NCBI GenBank assembly: GCA_964397655.1 | Contig: CAYNKA010000001.1 | Span: forward strand, 620,001 to 684,000 | Reading direction: 5' to 3' | Source of the DNA: CAYNKA01 sp964397655 | GTDB lineage: Bacteria; Spirochaetota; Spirochaetia; DTKZ01 | Length of the DNA: 64,000 bases | Shown here: one piece after another, positions 42,614 through 50,546 of the stretch | How the letters are laid out: each line of letters starts with the position of its first letter | Numbering within the stretch: the stretch's first letter is position 1 | Notes under the pieces: generated by a model | What the model was told of the DNA's origin: nothing | Seen by the model: the letters and a program-made list of their open reading frames with translations, nothing else | Databases searched by the model: none | Translations under genes and position numbers: made by a program

Positions 42614-43642
42614 CTACACTTCGACCACGGCTTTGATGACCCCGGTCTCGGGCTTTATCCATTTGGGAAACTCGGCGGCCGCATTCTCCAATGAAGCCGC
42701 ATGAGTGATGAAACCCTTCGTGTCCACCCTGCCGCTCTCGATTCCGGCGATCACGTTCCTGAAGTCCTCCAAGGTCGCGTTCCTGCTGGCGAGCAGGGTG
42801 AGCTCCTTCCTGTGGAAGAGCGGATCGTGGAAGGTGATGTCGGCGGTGACGAGGCCCACGTAGACGATCCTGCCGCCCTGGCTGGTGAAGTCGAAGGCCT
42901 TCATCATCTGCCCGGCGTTGCCGGTGGCGTCCATGACCACGGACGGATTCTCGCCGCCCGTGAGATCGGCGACGGCCTTGACCGGATCGACGTTCTTCGC
43001 GTTCACGACATGGTCCGCCTTGCAGACCGTTTTCGCGTACTCGAGCCTCTTCTCGTTGATGTCGAGGGCTATGACCTTGGCGCCCCGCTCCTTGAGGCCG
43101 TGGATCACGCCCACGCCGATGGGACCGGCTCCAACGACCAGGACCGGCTCTCCCGCCTTAGGATCAGCGCGCCGGACGCCGTGGAAGCCGATGGAGAAGC
43201 ATTCGACCAGGGAGATCTTGTCGGCCGGCACCTTGCCCGCGGGCACGAGATAGGAGGCCGGGACGGTGAGGTATTCCTGCATGCCGCCGTCGACGTGGAC
43301 GCCGAGCACCTTGAGGTCGACGCAGCAGTTGGTCTTGCCGTTCCTGCACGCGATGCACCTGCCGCAGGAGAGGTACGGCAGGACCGAAACCTGGTCGCCT
43401 TCCGTTATGCCCTTGGCCGCCGCCCTGCTCGAGGCGGGGATCTCCTCCACCCGGACCGCGAGTTCGTGACCGACTACTCTCGGATAGGAAAAGAAGGGCT
43501 GGTTCCCGCCGAAGGCGTGGAGATCCGTTCCGCAGACGCCGACGCGGAGGACCTTGAGCAGGACCTCCCCTTCCTTGGCAGTCGGTTTCGGCCTGTCCTC
43601 GATGACGAGTTCGCCGGGTTTCTTCATGACGAGCGCTTTCAT
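42614..43642 (-). CDS. Zinc-dependent medium-chain dehydrogenase
   Basis: A 342-residue MDR-family alcohol or polyol dehydrogenase. The catalytic zinc site is C37 (VCGTDLH) and H59-E60 (GHE). The structural zinc site is the cysteine cluster 93-107 (CGRCIACRNGKTNC). The NAD-binding motif is VVGAGPIGVG, followed by ALDINEKR (Asp favours NAD over NADP). Relatives act on sugar acids, sorbitol or threonine; the exact substrate is open. AAAGGAG precedes the ATG. It is transcribed alone. Confidence 0.9.
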   Translation of the reverse strand: MKALVMKKPGELVIEDRPKPTAKEGEVLLKVLRVGVCGTDLHAFGGNQPFFSYPRVVGHELAVRVEEIPASSRAAAKGITEGDQVSVLPYLSCGRCIACRNGKTNCCVDLKVLGVHVDGGMQEYLTVPASYLVPAGKVPADKISLVECFSIGFHGVRRADPKAGEPVLVVGAGPIGVGVIHGLKERGAKVIALDINEKRLEYAKTVCKADHVVNAKNVDPVKAVADLTGGENPSVVMDATGNAGQMMKAFDFTSQGGRIVYVGLVTADITFHDPLFHRKELTLLASRNATLEDFRNVIAGIESGRVDTKGFITHAASLENAAAEFPKWIKPETGVIKAVVEV

Positions 43643-43795
43643 GGATCGTTGCTCCTTTCTGAAATGGAAGACTCGGCTTCGCGAACCGCCGCCGAGCCGC
43701 GATCAGTATAGCAAAATCGGGACGGGACCGCTACGGGGGTTGAGAACTACGGGTTAAGTTTGCAGAAAAGCAGCAGAAAATATTATGATTCATAA

Positions 43796-44389
43796 ATGGA
43801 AAGAATTTTAATTCTTATTATTTTGACGACTGGAATGTTGTGCGCTTCTTCATTTATTGCATTATGCCCATTTTTCAAAAATCGTATCCGAAAAGTCGCA
43901 TTGAGGAATCTTAAGAATTACAATGCTGAAGCGCATCAAACCATTTATAGCGTTGAACACACGGCACTGTGTCAATTCAAGGTCCAACAGGTGATTTTCA
44001 CCATATATGGCATCACACTCCTTGGTGGTATTTTCTGGTTATGCAAACCTCAGGATAATATGCAGATCTCAGGATTTGAAATTTTCTGCCGTTTGTCCGT
44101 GAGTTCCTTTTTATCGTTTCTCGTTTATATTTCGATGAACTGGTTCATTATCGAAAATTTTTACCGGCAGAAGGAAGCTCGAATCGGAATGTTGAAACAC
44201 ATTTATAAAAAAGAAAATAAGGATTTCAATCTCCGAAGAACTCAATTATATTGGATGGATGATGCCGAATATAAGTTATATGAAGAAGAGGAAATGAAGC
44301 CTGGCTTGGACAGTTATACGTGCTTTCAAATCGGCTTGCTTTTCTTGACCGCATTGGCGATCAATATCAAATTCGCTTTTGAATGGTGA
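43796..44389 (+). CDS. AT-rich orphan membrane protein
   Basis: A 197-residue protein with four likely membrane helices (ILIILTTGMLCASSFIALC, VIFTIYGITLLGGIFWLC, SVSSFLSFLVYISMNWFII and a C-terminal ALAINIKFAF) and a charged cytoplasmic segment. No family was recognised. Base composition is strikingly lower in GC (about 40 % by eye) than every neighbour, and codon use follows, so recent acquisition is likely. TATTAT (43781-43786) nine bases before the ATG and TTTGCA 16 bases further up make a promoter; no ribosome site is visible. Confidence 0.7.
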   Translation: MERILILIILTTGMLCASSFIALCPFFKNRIRKVALRNLKNYNAEAHQTIYSVEHTALCQFKVQQVIFTIYGITLLGGIFWLCKPQDNMQISGFEIFCRLSVSSFLSFLVYISMNWFIIENFYRQKEARIGMLKHIYKKENKDFNLRRTQLYWMDDAEYKLYEEEEMKPGLDSYTCFQIGLLFLTALAINIKFAFEW

Positions 44390-44443
44390 GAACAGGAAAA
44401 TCATTTCAAGAAATCCGCGAGCGCAGCCTTTGACCATCGGCCA

Positions 44444-45427
44444 TCAAGCGAGCCCTCGGTACTTCTCCGCTATACGGCCGACTACCTCGGCCTCGAAGCG
44501 CCCTGCGTCCACGTCGAAGGCACGGAGGTGGTCGAGCTTCGTTCCCGACCGCGGCCGGTTTTGGACCACGGTCATGCCTCGGGTGTGGGTGCCCGCCGTT
44601 TCCACGTCCACATGGCAGAGCTCGACCTCGAAGAGCGAGGGATCCGCGAGGAAGGCCAGAGGCATGACATCGTGGTAGTAGGCGGAGGGCTCGGTCTCGC
44701 TCGCCATACCGGCGCGGTGGACCATGTAGGCGGAGCAGGCTCCGTGGAGGAAACTCAGGAAGGGAGAATCCTTCCTCTTCCATTTCGCGATCGAGGAAGG
44801 CAACATCCTCACCTTCGTCGTCACGTCGAGACCGAACATCGTGATCGGCACGCCCGAGCGGAACACGAGGTCGGCAGCCTCCGGATCGCACCAGGCGTTG
44901 AACTCCGCGGCTGCCGTGACGTTCCCCGGGCCGGCAGATCCCCCCATGAGCGCGATCCCCTTCCCGCCGCGGAAGGTCCTCCCGTCCTTGAGGAAGGCGA
45001 TCGCGAGGTTCGTGAGCGGACCGATCGCGACGAGGGTGAGGTCCCCGGCGTTCCGTTTCAACGCGTCGAGGATGAAGTCCACGCTGTCGGGACGAGACCT
45101 CGCGATGCTCCTCGCGTTCCCCGACCTGCCCTTGACCGCCATCCCCTTCCAACGGGCCGCGAGCCTGTCGGGGACGCCGCGAAGCGGCAGGGCCGCCGAG
45201 CGGCCCAGGGGGATCTCGGAGCGGCCGATGCGCTCGAGCAGGTCCGCGAGGTTCTGCGTCGCTACGTCGCCGGGAACGTTGCCCGCCACCGTCGTGATGC
45301 CGACGACGTCGAACTCGCGTCGTGCCAGGGCGTAGAGGATCGCGATCCCGTCGTCAGTATCCGAACGGCCCGAGCCGAGGCCGATGTCGGTGTCGATGAG
45401 GATTCTTTCCCGCTTCGTCCCGCTCAT
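44444..45427 (-). CDS. Nucleoside hydrolase family protein
   Basis: A 327-residue inosine/uridine-preferring nucleoside hydrolase. It has the N-terminal calcium-binding motif (DTDIG, then DTDDGIAI), TTVAGN, LVAIGPLTNLAIAF, MGGSAG and EFNAWCDPEAA. The usual DTDxGxDD is interrupted by a few extra residues (LGSGRS), which is unusual. It cleaves the N-glycosidic bond of nucleosides. It is the last gene of the ABC-transporter group and overlaps the ATPase stop (ATGA), so the imported compound is likely a nucleoside or related N-glycoside. Confidence 0.9.
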   Translation of the reverse strand: MSGTKRERILIDTDIGLGSGRSDTDDGIAILYALARREFDVVGITTVAGNVPGDVATQNLADLLERIGRSEIPLGRSAALPLRGVPDRLAARWKGMAVKGRSGNARSIARSRPDSVDFILDALKRNAGDLTLVAIGPLTNLAIAFLKDGRTFRGGKGIALMGGSAGPGNVTAAAEFNAWCDPEAADLVFRSGVPITMFGLDVTTKVRMLPSSIAKWKRKDSPFLSFLHGACSAYMVHRAGMASETEPSAYYHDVMPLAFLADPSLFEVELCHVDVETAGTHTRGMTVVQNRPRSGTKLDHLRAFDVDAGRFEAEVVGRIAEKYRGLA

Positions 45428-46164
45428 GACGGCTTCCATTCCCGGCCTTCGAGGGCCCGGTAGAGTTCCCTCTCCAGGGCGGAGAAGGCCTCGTGCCCGG
45501 GGCAGCGTTCCGCCCTCGGCACCGGATGGACGAGGGAAAGCCTGATCTCCGCTGGGGGCGGCGAAAGCACGTGGATCTCGTCGCCGAGAAGCAGGGCCTC
45601 CTCCATGTCGTGGGTCACGAAAACCGTGGTGAGCCCCTTCGCGGCTCGGGCGGCCTCGAACGAGCGGATGAGGGAGAATTTCAGGGGAAGGTCGAGGCCG
45701 GTGAAGGGCTCGTCCATGAGGAGGGACTCGGACTCGAAGAGGAAGGCACGGGCCATCGATGCGCGGCGGGCCATGCCGCCCGAGAGCTCGGCGGGCCTCT
45801 TGTCCCCGGCCCCGTCGAGCGATACCGCCTTCAGTGCGTCCGCCACGAGCGTTCTCCGCTCGGCCTTGGGAAGATTCTGCGGGAGGACGAAGTCGAGGTT
45901 CCTCTCCACGCTCATCCACGGGAGGAGGCGGGGTTCCTGGAAGAGATAGCTCACCCTCGCTTCGCCTGCGGGCTTTCCGAACAGCTCGATTTCGCCTGAA
46001 TCGGCCGGCAGGATGCCCGCCATCAGGTTGAGGAGCGTCGTCTTCCCGCTTCCCGACGGCCCGAGAACGACGCTCACTTTGCCCCCGGGGAAGACGTGAG
46101 AAAAATCCTTGAAGATCTTCAAGTCGCCGAAGGCCTTGGACACGTTCCGGACGACGATGCTCAC
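45424..46164 (-). CDS. ABC transporter ATPase (nitrate/sulfonate/pyrimidine type)
   Basis: A 246-residue ABC ATPase with Walker A GPSGSGKT, Q-loop LFQEPRLLPW, signature LSGGMARR, Walker B LLMDEPF and switch THDMEEA. Its subfamily pairs with TauC/SsuC-type permeases. The GTG at 46164 is chosen: it overlaps the permease stop (GTGA) and has AGGGAGGG nine bases upstream, whereas the longer upstream frame lacks family sequence. It works with the two genes upstream. Confidence 0.92.
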   Translation of the reverse strand: MSIVVRNVSKAFGDLKIFKDFSHVFPGGKVSVVLGPSGSGKTTLLNLMAGILPADSGEIELFGKPAGEARVSYLFQEPRLLPWMSVERNLDFVLPQNLPKAERRTLVADALKAVSLDGAGDKRPAELSGGMARRASMARAFLFESESLLMDEPFTGLDLPLKFSLIRSFEAARAAKGLTTVFVTHDMEEALLLGDEIHVLSPPPAEIRLSLVHPVPRAERCPGHEAFSALERELYRALEGREWKPS

Positions 46165-46925
46165 GACGACGTGCCCTCCCTGAGGCGTTTCACGAGACGG
46201 GAAAAGAGCCTGTCCATCACGAAACTGACGACGAGGGCGGTGAGGGTCCAGGCGAAAACCCTGGGCGTGTCGAGCCTGATCTTCGCCTCCTGGAGGCCGG
46301 TGCCGATGCCCCAGAGGGGCTGGCTCAGCACCTCGGCCGCGACCACGACGCGCCACGACAGCCCGAGGGCGGCGGAGGCCCCGGCCGCGAGGAAAGGCAG
46401 GACCGAAGGAAGGAAGAGGCCGAAGAGGAGCCGCCTTTTCCCCACCCGGTAGACCTTCGCCATGTCCAGCAGCTTCGGGTCGAGGGAACGCATCCCCTCG
46501 ATGACCGCGGCTACGATGACCGGGAAGGCCATGAGGAAGGCGACGAAAACCGGAACGATCTCGGTCCTGAACCAGATGAGGGCGACGAGGATGACGGCGA
46601 GGACGGGCGTCGACTGGATGGCGGTGAGATAGGGTTTGACGAACAGGCGGAAGAGCGGATACCTCCCGGCCGGGAATCCGACGAGGACGCCCGCGGCGAG
46701 GGAGACGGAGAAGCCGAGGACACCTCGCAGCACCGTGGAGCCCAGCGATTTCCAGAACTCGGTCCTGCCCACGAGAAGGGCGGCGTCGCCGATCGTCTCC
46801 TCCGGGGACGGTAGGATGACGGAACTACCCATGAGGAGGGAGGCCGCCTTCCAGACGAGGAGGAAGACGGCGACCGAGAGCAGGCCGACGACGAGGGGTT
46901 TAGCGGACCACGTAGAAATCCGCAT
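46161..46925 (-). CDS. ABC transporter permease (TauC/SsuC/ThiX type)
   Basis: A 254-residue membrane protein with about six helices. The ATPase-contact loop is visible as FAFLMAFPVIVAAVIEGMRSLDPKLLDMAKVYRV. It forms the transmembrane channel of an importer. It overlaps the receptor gene by 26 bases and the ATPase by four, so the three are cotranslated. Confidence 0.92.
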   Translation of the reverse strand: MRISTWSAKPLVVGLLSVAVFLLVWKAASLLMGSSVILPSPEETIGDAALLVGRTEFWKSLGSTVLRGVLGFSVSLAAGVLVGFPAGRYPLFRLFVKPYLTAIQSTPVLAVILVALIWFRTEIVPVFVAFLMAFPVIVAAVIEGMRSLDPKLLDMAKVYRVGKRRLLFGLFLPSVLPFLAAGASAALGLSWRVVVAAEVLSQPLWGIGTGLQEAKIRLDTPRVFAWTLTALVVSFVMDRLFSRLVKRLREGTSS

Positions 46926-47889
46926 CGGGGATTTTCCCGCCGATCGCCTCGGGGGCGAACTTCATGAATACGGAAAACTCCGCACCGAGCAGGGTTTTCG
47001 CTTCGGCGGCCGGGATGTAGACGAGTCTGCAGCGGGGAACCGCCTCCTCGGCCTCGGACTCCGATATGCCGAAGGAGAGCTTCTCGGCGGCGGCGCCGGC
47101 GGCCTTCGGGTTCGCCTTCACCCAGTCCTGGGAGACCTTGTATGCGGCGATGAATTTGTCGAGGACGTCCGGCCTGTCCCGGAGCAGGGCCTCGCGCGCC
47201 ACGAGAGCCGTCATCGGGTAGACCGGCGCTTCGGGATGCAGGGTCTCCCACTCCTTCTGGAGGTCGACGGCGATCCTCGCGCTCTTGTTCGCGAGAAGCA
47301 CCTTGGTTACGAAGGGCTCGGGAAGAACGCCGATGGTCTCCCTGCCAGCGATGAGGGTCTGGGCGAGCTCGATGTGCCCGTACTTGAAGGAGACCCGTAC
47401 GTCCTTGTCCAGCCCCTTCTTCTCCAGGATGTGGCGGAAGATGAACTCGGGGGTCGACCCCTTCGCGGTGTTCTGGACCTCGCGGCCTTTGAGATCCTCC
47501 AGGCTCTTTATCGCGGGATCGGTCGTCACGAGCGAGAGCATGCCGGTCCCGATGACGGCCACGAGCCGGTAGGGAATTTTCTTGTTGTACAGATTCGCAG
47601 CGAGATTCGCGGGAATCGCGGCGATGTCGGTCTCGCCGGTGAGAAGCTTGGGAAGCAGAGTGTCGGGACCGGAGTAGGCAGCGTACTCCGCGGAAACGTT
47701 CTCCGCCAGTGCAGGCTTATCCTGGAAAAGCCTGATCATGCCGAGTCCCGTCGGTCCCTTGAGCGCGGCGATTTTGACGGTCCTGGGCTTCGCCGGTGCT
47801 TCCGATCCGCCCCCGGCCGACAGGGGGGAAATCGCGATCGCGAAAAAAACCGCCGCGGCCGCGGCGATCGTGCATCTCTTGTCTTTCAT
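46900..47889 (-). CDS. ABC transporter substrate-binding protein (SsuA/NMT1-like)
   Basis: A 329-residue periplasmic receptor with a signal peptide (CTIAAAAAVFFAIAISPLSAG). The core resembles SsuA/ThiY-type receptors (KIAALKGPTGLGMIRLF, LTGETDIAAIPANLAANLYNK, EFIFRHILEKKGLDKD). Substrates of this family include sulfonates, taurine and thiamine pyrimidine precursors. The nucleoside hydrolase downstream points to a nucleoside-like ligand. Only 16 bp separate it from tyrS, so there is no room for a riboswitch and it is read with the tRNA-synthetase genes. Confidence 0.87.
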   Translation of the reverse strand: MKDKRCTIAAAAAVFFAIAISPLSAGGGSEAPAKPRTVKIAALKGPTGLGMIRLFQDKPALAENVSAEYAAYSGPDTLLPKLLTGETDIAAIPANLAANLYNKKIPYRLVAVIGTGMLSLVTTDPAIKSLEDLKGREVQNTAKGSTPEFIFRHILEKKGLDKDVRVSFKYGHIELAQTLIAGRETIGVLPEPFVTKVLLANKSARIAVDLQKEWETLHPEAPVYPMTALVAREALLRDRPDVLDKFIAAYKVSQDWVKANPKAAGAAAEKLSFGISESEAEEAVPRCRLVYIPAAEAKTLLGAEFSVFMKFAPEAIGGKIPDADFYVVR

Positions 47890-47905
47890 GGAAAATCCTT
47901 TTCCC

Positions 47906-49138
47906 TCATCCGGGAATGAGCCGGAAGAAACGCTTCTTCCCGGCCTTGAGGAGGAGTTCCCCCTCCTTGAGCCAGGACGAGTCCACGGTCGCCTCGAGGC
48001 CTTCGATCTTCCTGTCGTTCACGACCGCCCCGCCCTGGGTTATAAGCCTGCGGGCCTCGGCCTTCGACGAGCAGAGGTCCGTGAGCGCGAAAAGGTCGAT
48101 GGCGAGGATTCCCTTGTCGAGTTCCGCTTTGGATACGGCCTTCGACGGGATGGCCGCCCTGTTCTCCGCGCCTCCACCGCCGAACGCGGCCTTGGCGGCG
48201 GCAAGCGCCTTCTCGGCCTCCTCCCTGCCGTGGATGAGGGCCGTGATCTCGAAGGCGAGCCTTTCCTTGGCCGCGTTGATTCCCGCGTCCTTTGCGGCAC
48301 CGAGGCGCCTGCATTCCTCCGCCGGAAGGAAGGTGAACATGAGGAGGAAGCGTCCGACGTCCGCGTCGGTCACGTTCCGCCAGTACTGGAAGAACTCGTA
48401 GGGGCTCGTCATGGCCGGGTCGAGGAAGAGGGCGCCCTTCTCGGTCTTGCCCATCTTCTTGCCGTCGGAGGTCGTGACGAGGGGGAACGTGAGGCCGTAG
48501 GCGTCCTCGCCCTTCACCCGCCGGATGAGCTCCATGCCCGCGACGATGTTGCCCCACTGGTCGTCACCGCCGATCTGAAGGCGGCAGCCGTGGCGCTCGA
48601 AGAGCTGGAGGAAGTCGTAGCTCTGAAGGAGCTGGTAGTTGAACTCGATGAAGGTGAGCCCGGTCTCCATCCGCTTCCGGTAGGCCTCGAAGGAGAGCAT
48701 CCGGTTCACGGAGAAGTGGACGCCGATGTCCCGGAGGAAGTCGATGTAGTTGAGGCTCGCGAGCCAGTCCCTGTTGTTCGCGGTGAAGGCGGTCTTCCCG
48801 TCGAAGCCGACGAAACCGTCGAGCTGGGCCGCGATCTTCTTCCCGTTCTCGTCGATCTGCTCGTAGGTGAGCATCTTCCGCATCTCGGTCTTGCCGGACG
48901 GGTCGCCGATCCGGGCCGTGCCGCCGCCGATGAGGGCGATGCCCACGTGGCCGTTCTCGTGGAGATGTCTGAGGGCGAAGAAGGGTACCATGTGGCCGAT
49001 GTGGAGGCTCGGCCCCGTCGGATCGCAGCCCACGTAGAAGACGACCGGCTCCTTGTCCATCCTGGCGGAGAGCCCTTCGAGGTCCGTGCACTGCTGAATG
49101 AAGCCGCGCTCCTGCAATATCGTAAGTGCTTTGTTCAT
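47906..49138 (-). CDS. tyrS: Tyrosyl-tRNA synthetase
   Basis: A 410-residue class I synthetase. HIGH is at 46-49 (PSLHIGHM), the tyrosine site includes GGDDQWGNI, the KMSKS loop is KKMGKTEKG, and an S4-like RNA-binding domain ends the protein (SSKAEARRLITQGGAVVNDRK). Length is normal. It follows glyQS by 58 bp and precedes the ABC receptor by 16 bp on the same strand. Confidence 0.96.
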   Translation of the reverse strand: MNKALTILQERGFIQQCTDLEGLSARMDKEPVVFYVGCDPTGPSLHIGHMVPFFALRHLHENGHVGIALIGGGTARIGDPSGKTEMRKMLTYEQIDENGKKIAAQLDGFVGFDGKTAFTANNRDWLASLNYIDFLRDIGVHFSVNRMLSFEAYRKRMETGLTFIEFNYQLLQSYDFLQLFERHGCRLQIGGDDQWGNIVAGMELIRRVKGEDAYGLTFPLVTTSDGKKMGKTEKGALFLDPAMTSPYEFFQYWRNVTDADVGRFLLMFTFLPAEECRRLGAAKDAGINAAKERLAFEITALIHGREEAEKALAAAKAAFGGGGAENRAAIPSKAVSKAELDKGILAIDLFALTDLCSSKAEARRLITQGGAVVNDRKIEGLEATVDSSWLKEGELLLKAGKKRFFRLIPG

Positions 49139-49196
49139 AATGTGTTCCGTCGTTCCCGACCAAGGCTCGAGGGCCCTCGTCGGACACGCGGCGGGT

Positions 49197-50534
49197 TCAT
49201 TGGCCCGTCCGCTTGTACTCCTTGATGCCTTTCTTGATCGTTGCCGCGAGGTCCTCGATCCTGACCCGGACCTGCTCCATCGAGTCCCGGTGGCGCAGGG
49301 TCACGGTCCTGTTCTCTTTGCTCTCGTAGTCCACGGTGACGCAAAACGGCGTCCCGACTTCGTCCTGACGTCGATAGCGCCGGCCTATGGAACCGGACTG
49401 ATCGTAGAAGGTCGTGAAATCGTCGCGGAGGTTCTCCTCGATCTCGCGGGCGAGCTCGGCGAGTCCGTCCTTCTTCACGAGGGGGAAGACGGCCACGGTG
49501 ATGGGCGCTATGAGCGGGTGGAAGCGGAGGACCGAACGGACCTCCCCGCCTTCCAGAGTTTCTTCCTCGTATGCGTCGGAAAGGACCATGAGCACGCTCC
49601 GGGTGAGGCCCGCCGAAGTCTCGATGATGAAGGGAACGTAGCGCTCCTTCGTCTCCTCCTCGAGGTAGGAAAGGTCCTTGCCGGAGAACTCGGAGTGCCT
49701 CTTGAGGTCGTAGTCCGACCTGTTGTGCACGCCCTCGAGCTCGCGCCAACCCATGGGGAACTCGTACTGGATGTCGTAGGCGTCCTTCGCGTAGTGGGCA
49801 AGCTCGTCCTTGCCGTGCTGGTGCCAGCGGAGCTTGTTCATCCTGATGCCGAGCTTGCGGTAGTATTCCATCCGCTTCTCGCGCCAGGCTTCGAACCACT
49901 TCACGTCCTCGCCGGGCTTCACGAAGAACTGCATCTCCATCTGCTCGAACTCGCAGGTGCGGAAGATGAAGTTCTTGGTGACGATCTCGTTCCGGAAGGC
50001 CTTGCCGACCTGGGCTATGCCGAAGGGGATCTTGAGCCTGCTCGTCTGCATGCAGTTCCGGTAGTTCACGTAGATGCCCTGGGCGGTCTCGGGCCGGAGG
50101 TACACGATGGAACCGTCGTTCTCCACCGGGCCGATGTGGGTCTTGAACATGAGGTTGAACTTCCGGGAGTCCGTGAGCTCGCCTCCGCATTCCGGGCACT
50201 TCTTGGACTTCTGGTTCTCCTCCGGGAGCATGTCCTCGCGGAAGCGCTGCTTGCACTTCTTGCAGTCAACGAGAGGATCCGTGAAGTTCTCCACGTGGCC
50301 CGAGGCCTCCCATACCCGGGGATGCATCATGATGGCCGCGTCGAGGCCCACGATGTTGTCGTGGAGCTGAGTCATCTCCCGCCACCAGAACCGTTGGATG
50401 CGGTTCTTGAGCTCGACGCCCAAGGGACCGTAGTCCCAAGCGGAGGAAAGTCCTCCGTAGATTTCGCTCGATTGAAACACGAAGCCGCGTTGCTTGCAGA
50501 GGGAGACCAGGGTCTCCATGGTAAGTTCAGCCAT
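49197..50534 (-). CDS. glyQS: Glycyl-tRNA synthetase, single-chain dimeric type
   Basis: A 445-residue class II synthetase of the homodimeric type shared by archaea, eukaryotes and some bacteria, rather than the separate glyQ/glyS subunits. A zinc-finger-like pair (CKKC...CPECGG) follows the N-terminal SSAWDYGPLGVELKNR. Motif regions include FRNEI, FEQMEMQFF and the C-terminal anticodon domain (APITVAVFPLVKKDG). It starts 12 bp after gltX ends and is cotranscribed with it. Confidence 0.95.
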   Translation of the reverse strand: MAELTMETLVSLCKQRGFVFQSSEIYGGLSSAWDYGPLGVELKNRIQRFWWREMTQLHDNIVGLDAAIMMHPRVWEASGHVENFTDPLVDCKKCKQRFREDMLPEENQKSKKCPECGGELTDSRKFNLMFKTHIGPVENDGSIVYLRPETAQGIYVNYRNCMQTSRLKIPFGIAQVGKAFRNEIVTKNFIFRTCEFEQMEMQFFVKPGEDVKWFEAWREKRMEYYRKLGIRMNKLRWHQHGKDELAHYAKDAYDIQYEFPMGWRELEGVHNRSDYDLKRHSEFSGKDLSYLEEETKERYVPFIIETSAGLTRSVLMVLSDAYEEETLEGGEVRSVLRFHPLIAPITVAVFPLVKKDGLAELAREIEENLRDDFTTFYDQSGSIGRRYRRQDEVGTPFCVTVDYESKENRTVTLRHRDSMEQVRVRIEDLAATIKKGIKEYKRTGQ

Positions 50535-50546
50535 GATACTTGTTCC

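Noticed and set aside
47890..47905. Riboswitch (TPP or purine) in front of the ABC receptor gene
   Set aside because: Only 16 bp separate it from tyrS, too little for an aptamer.
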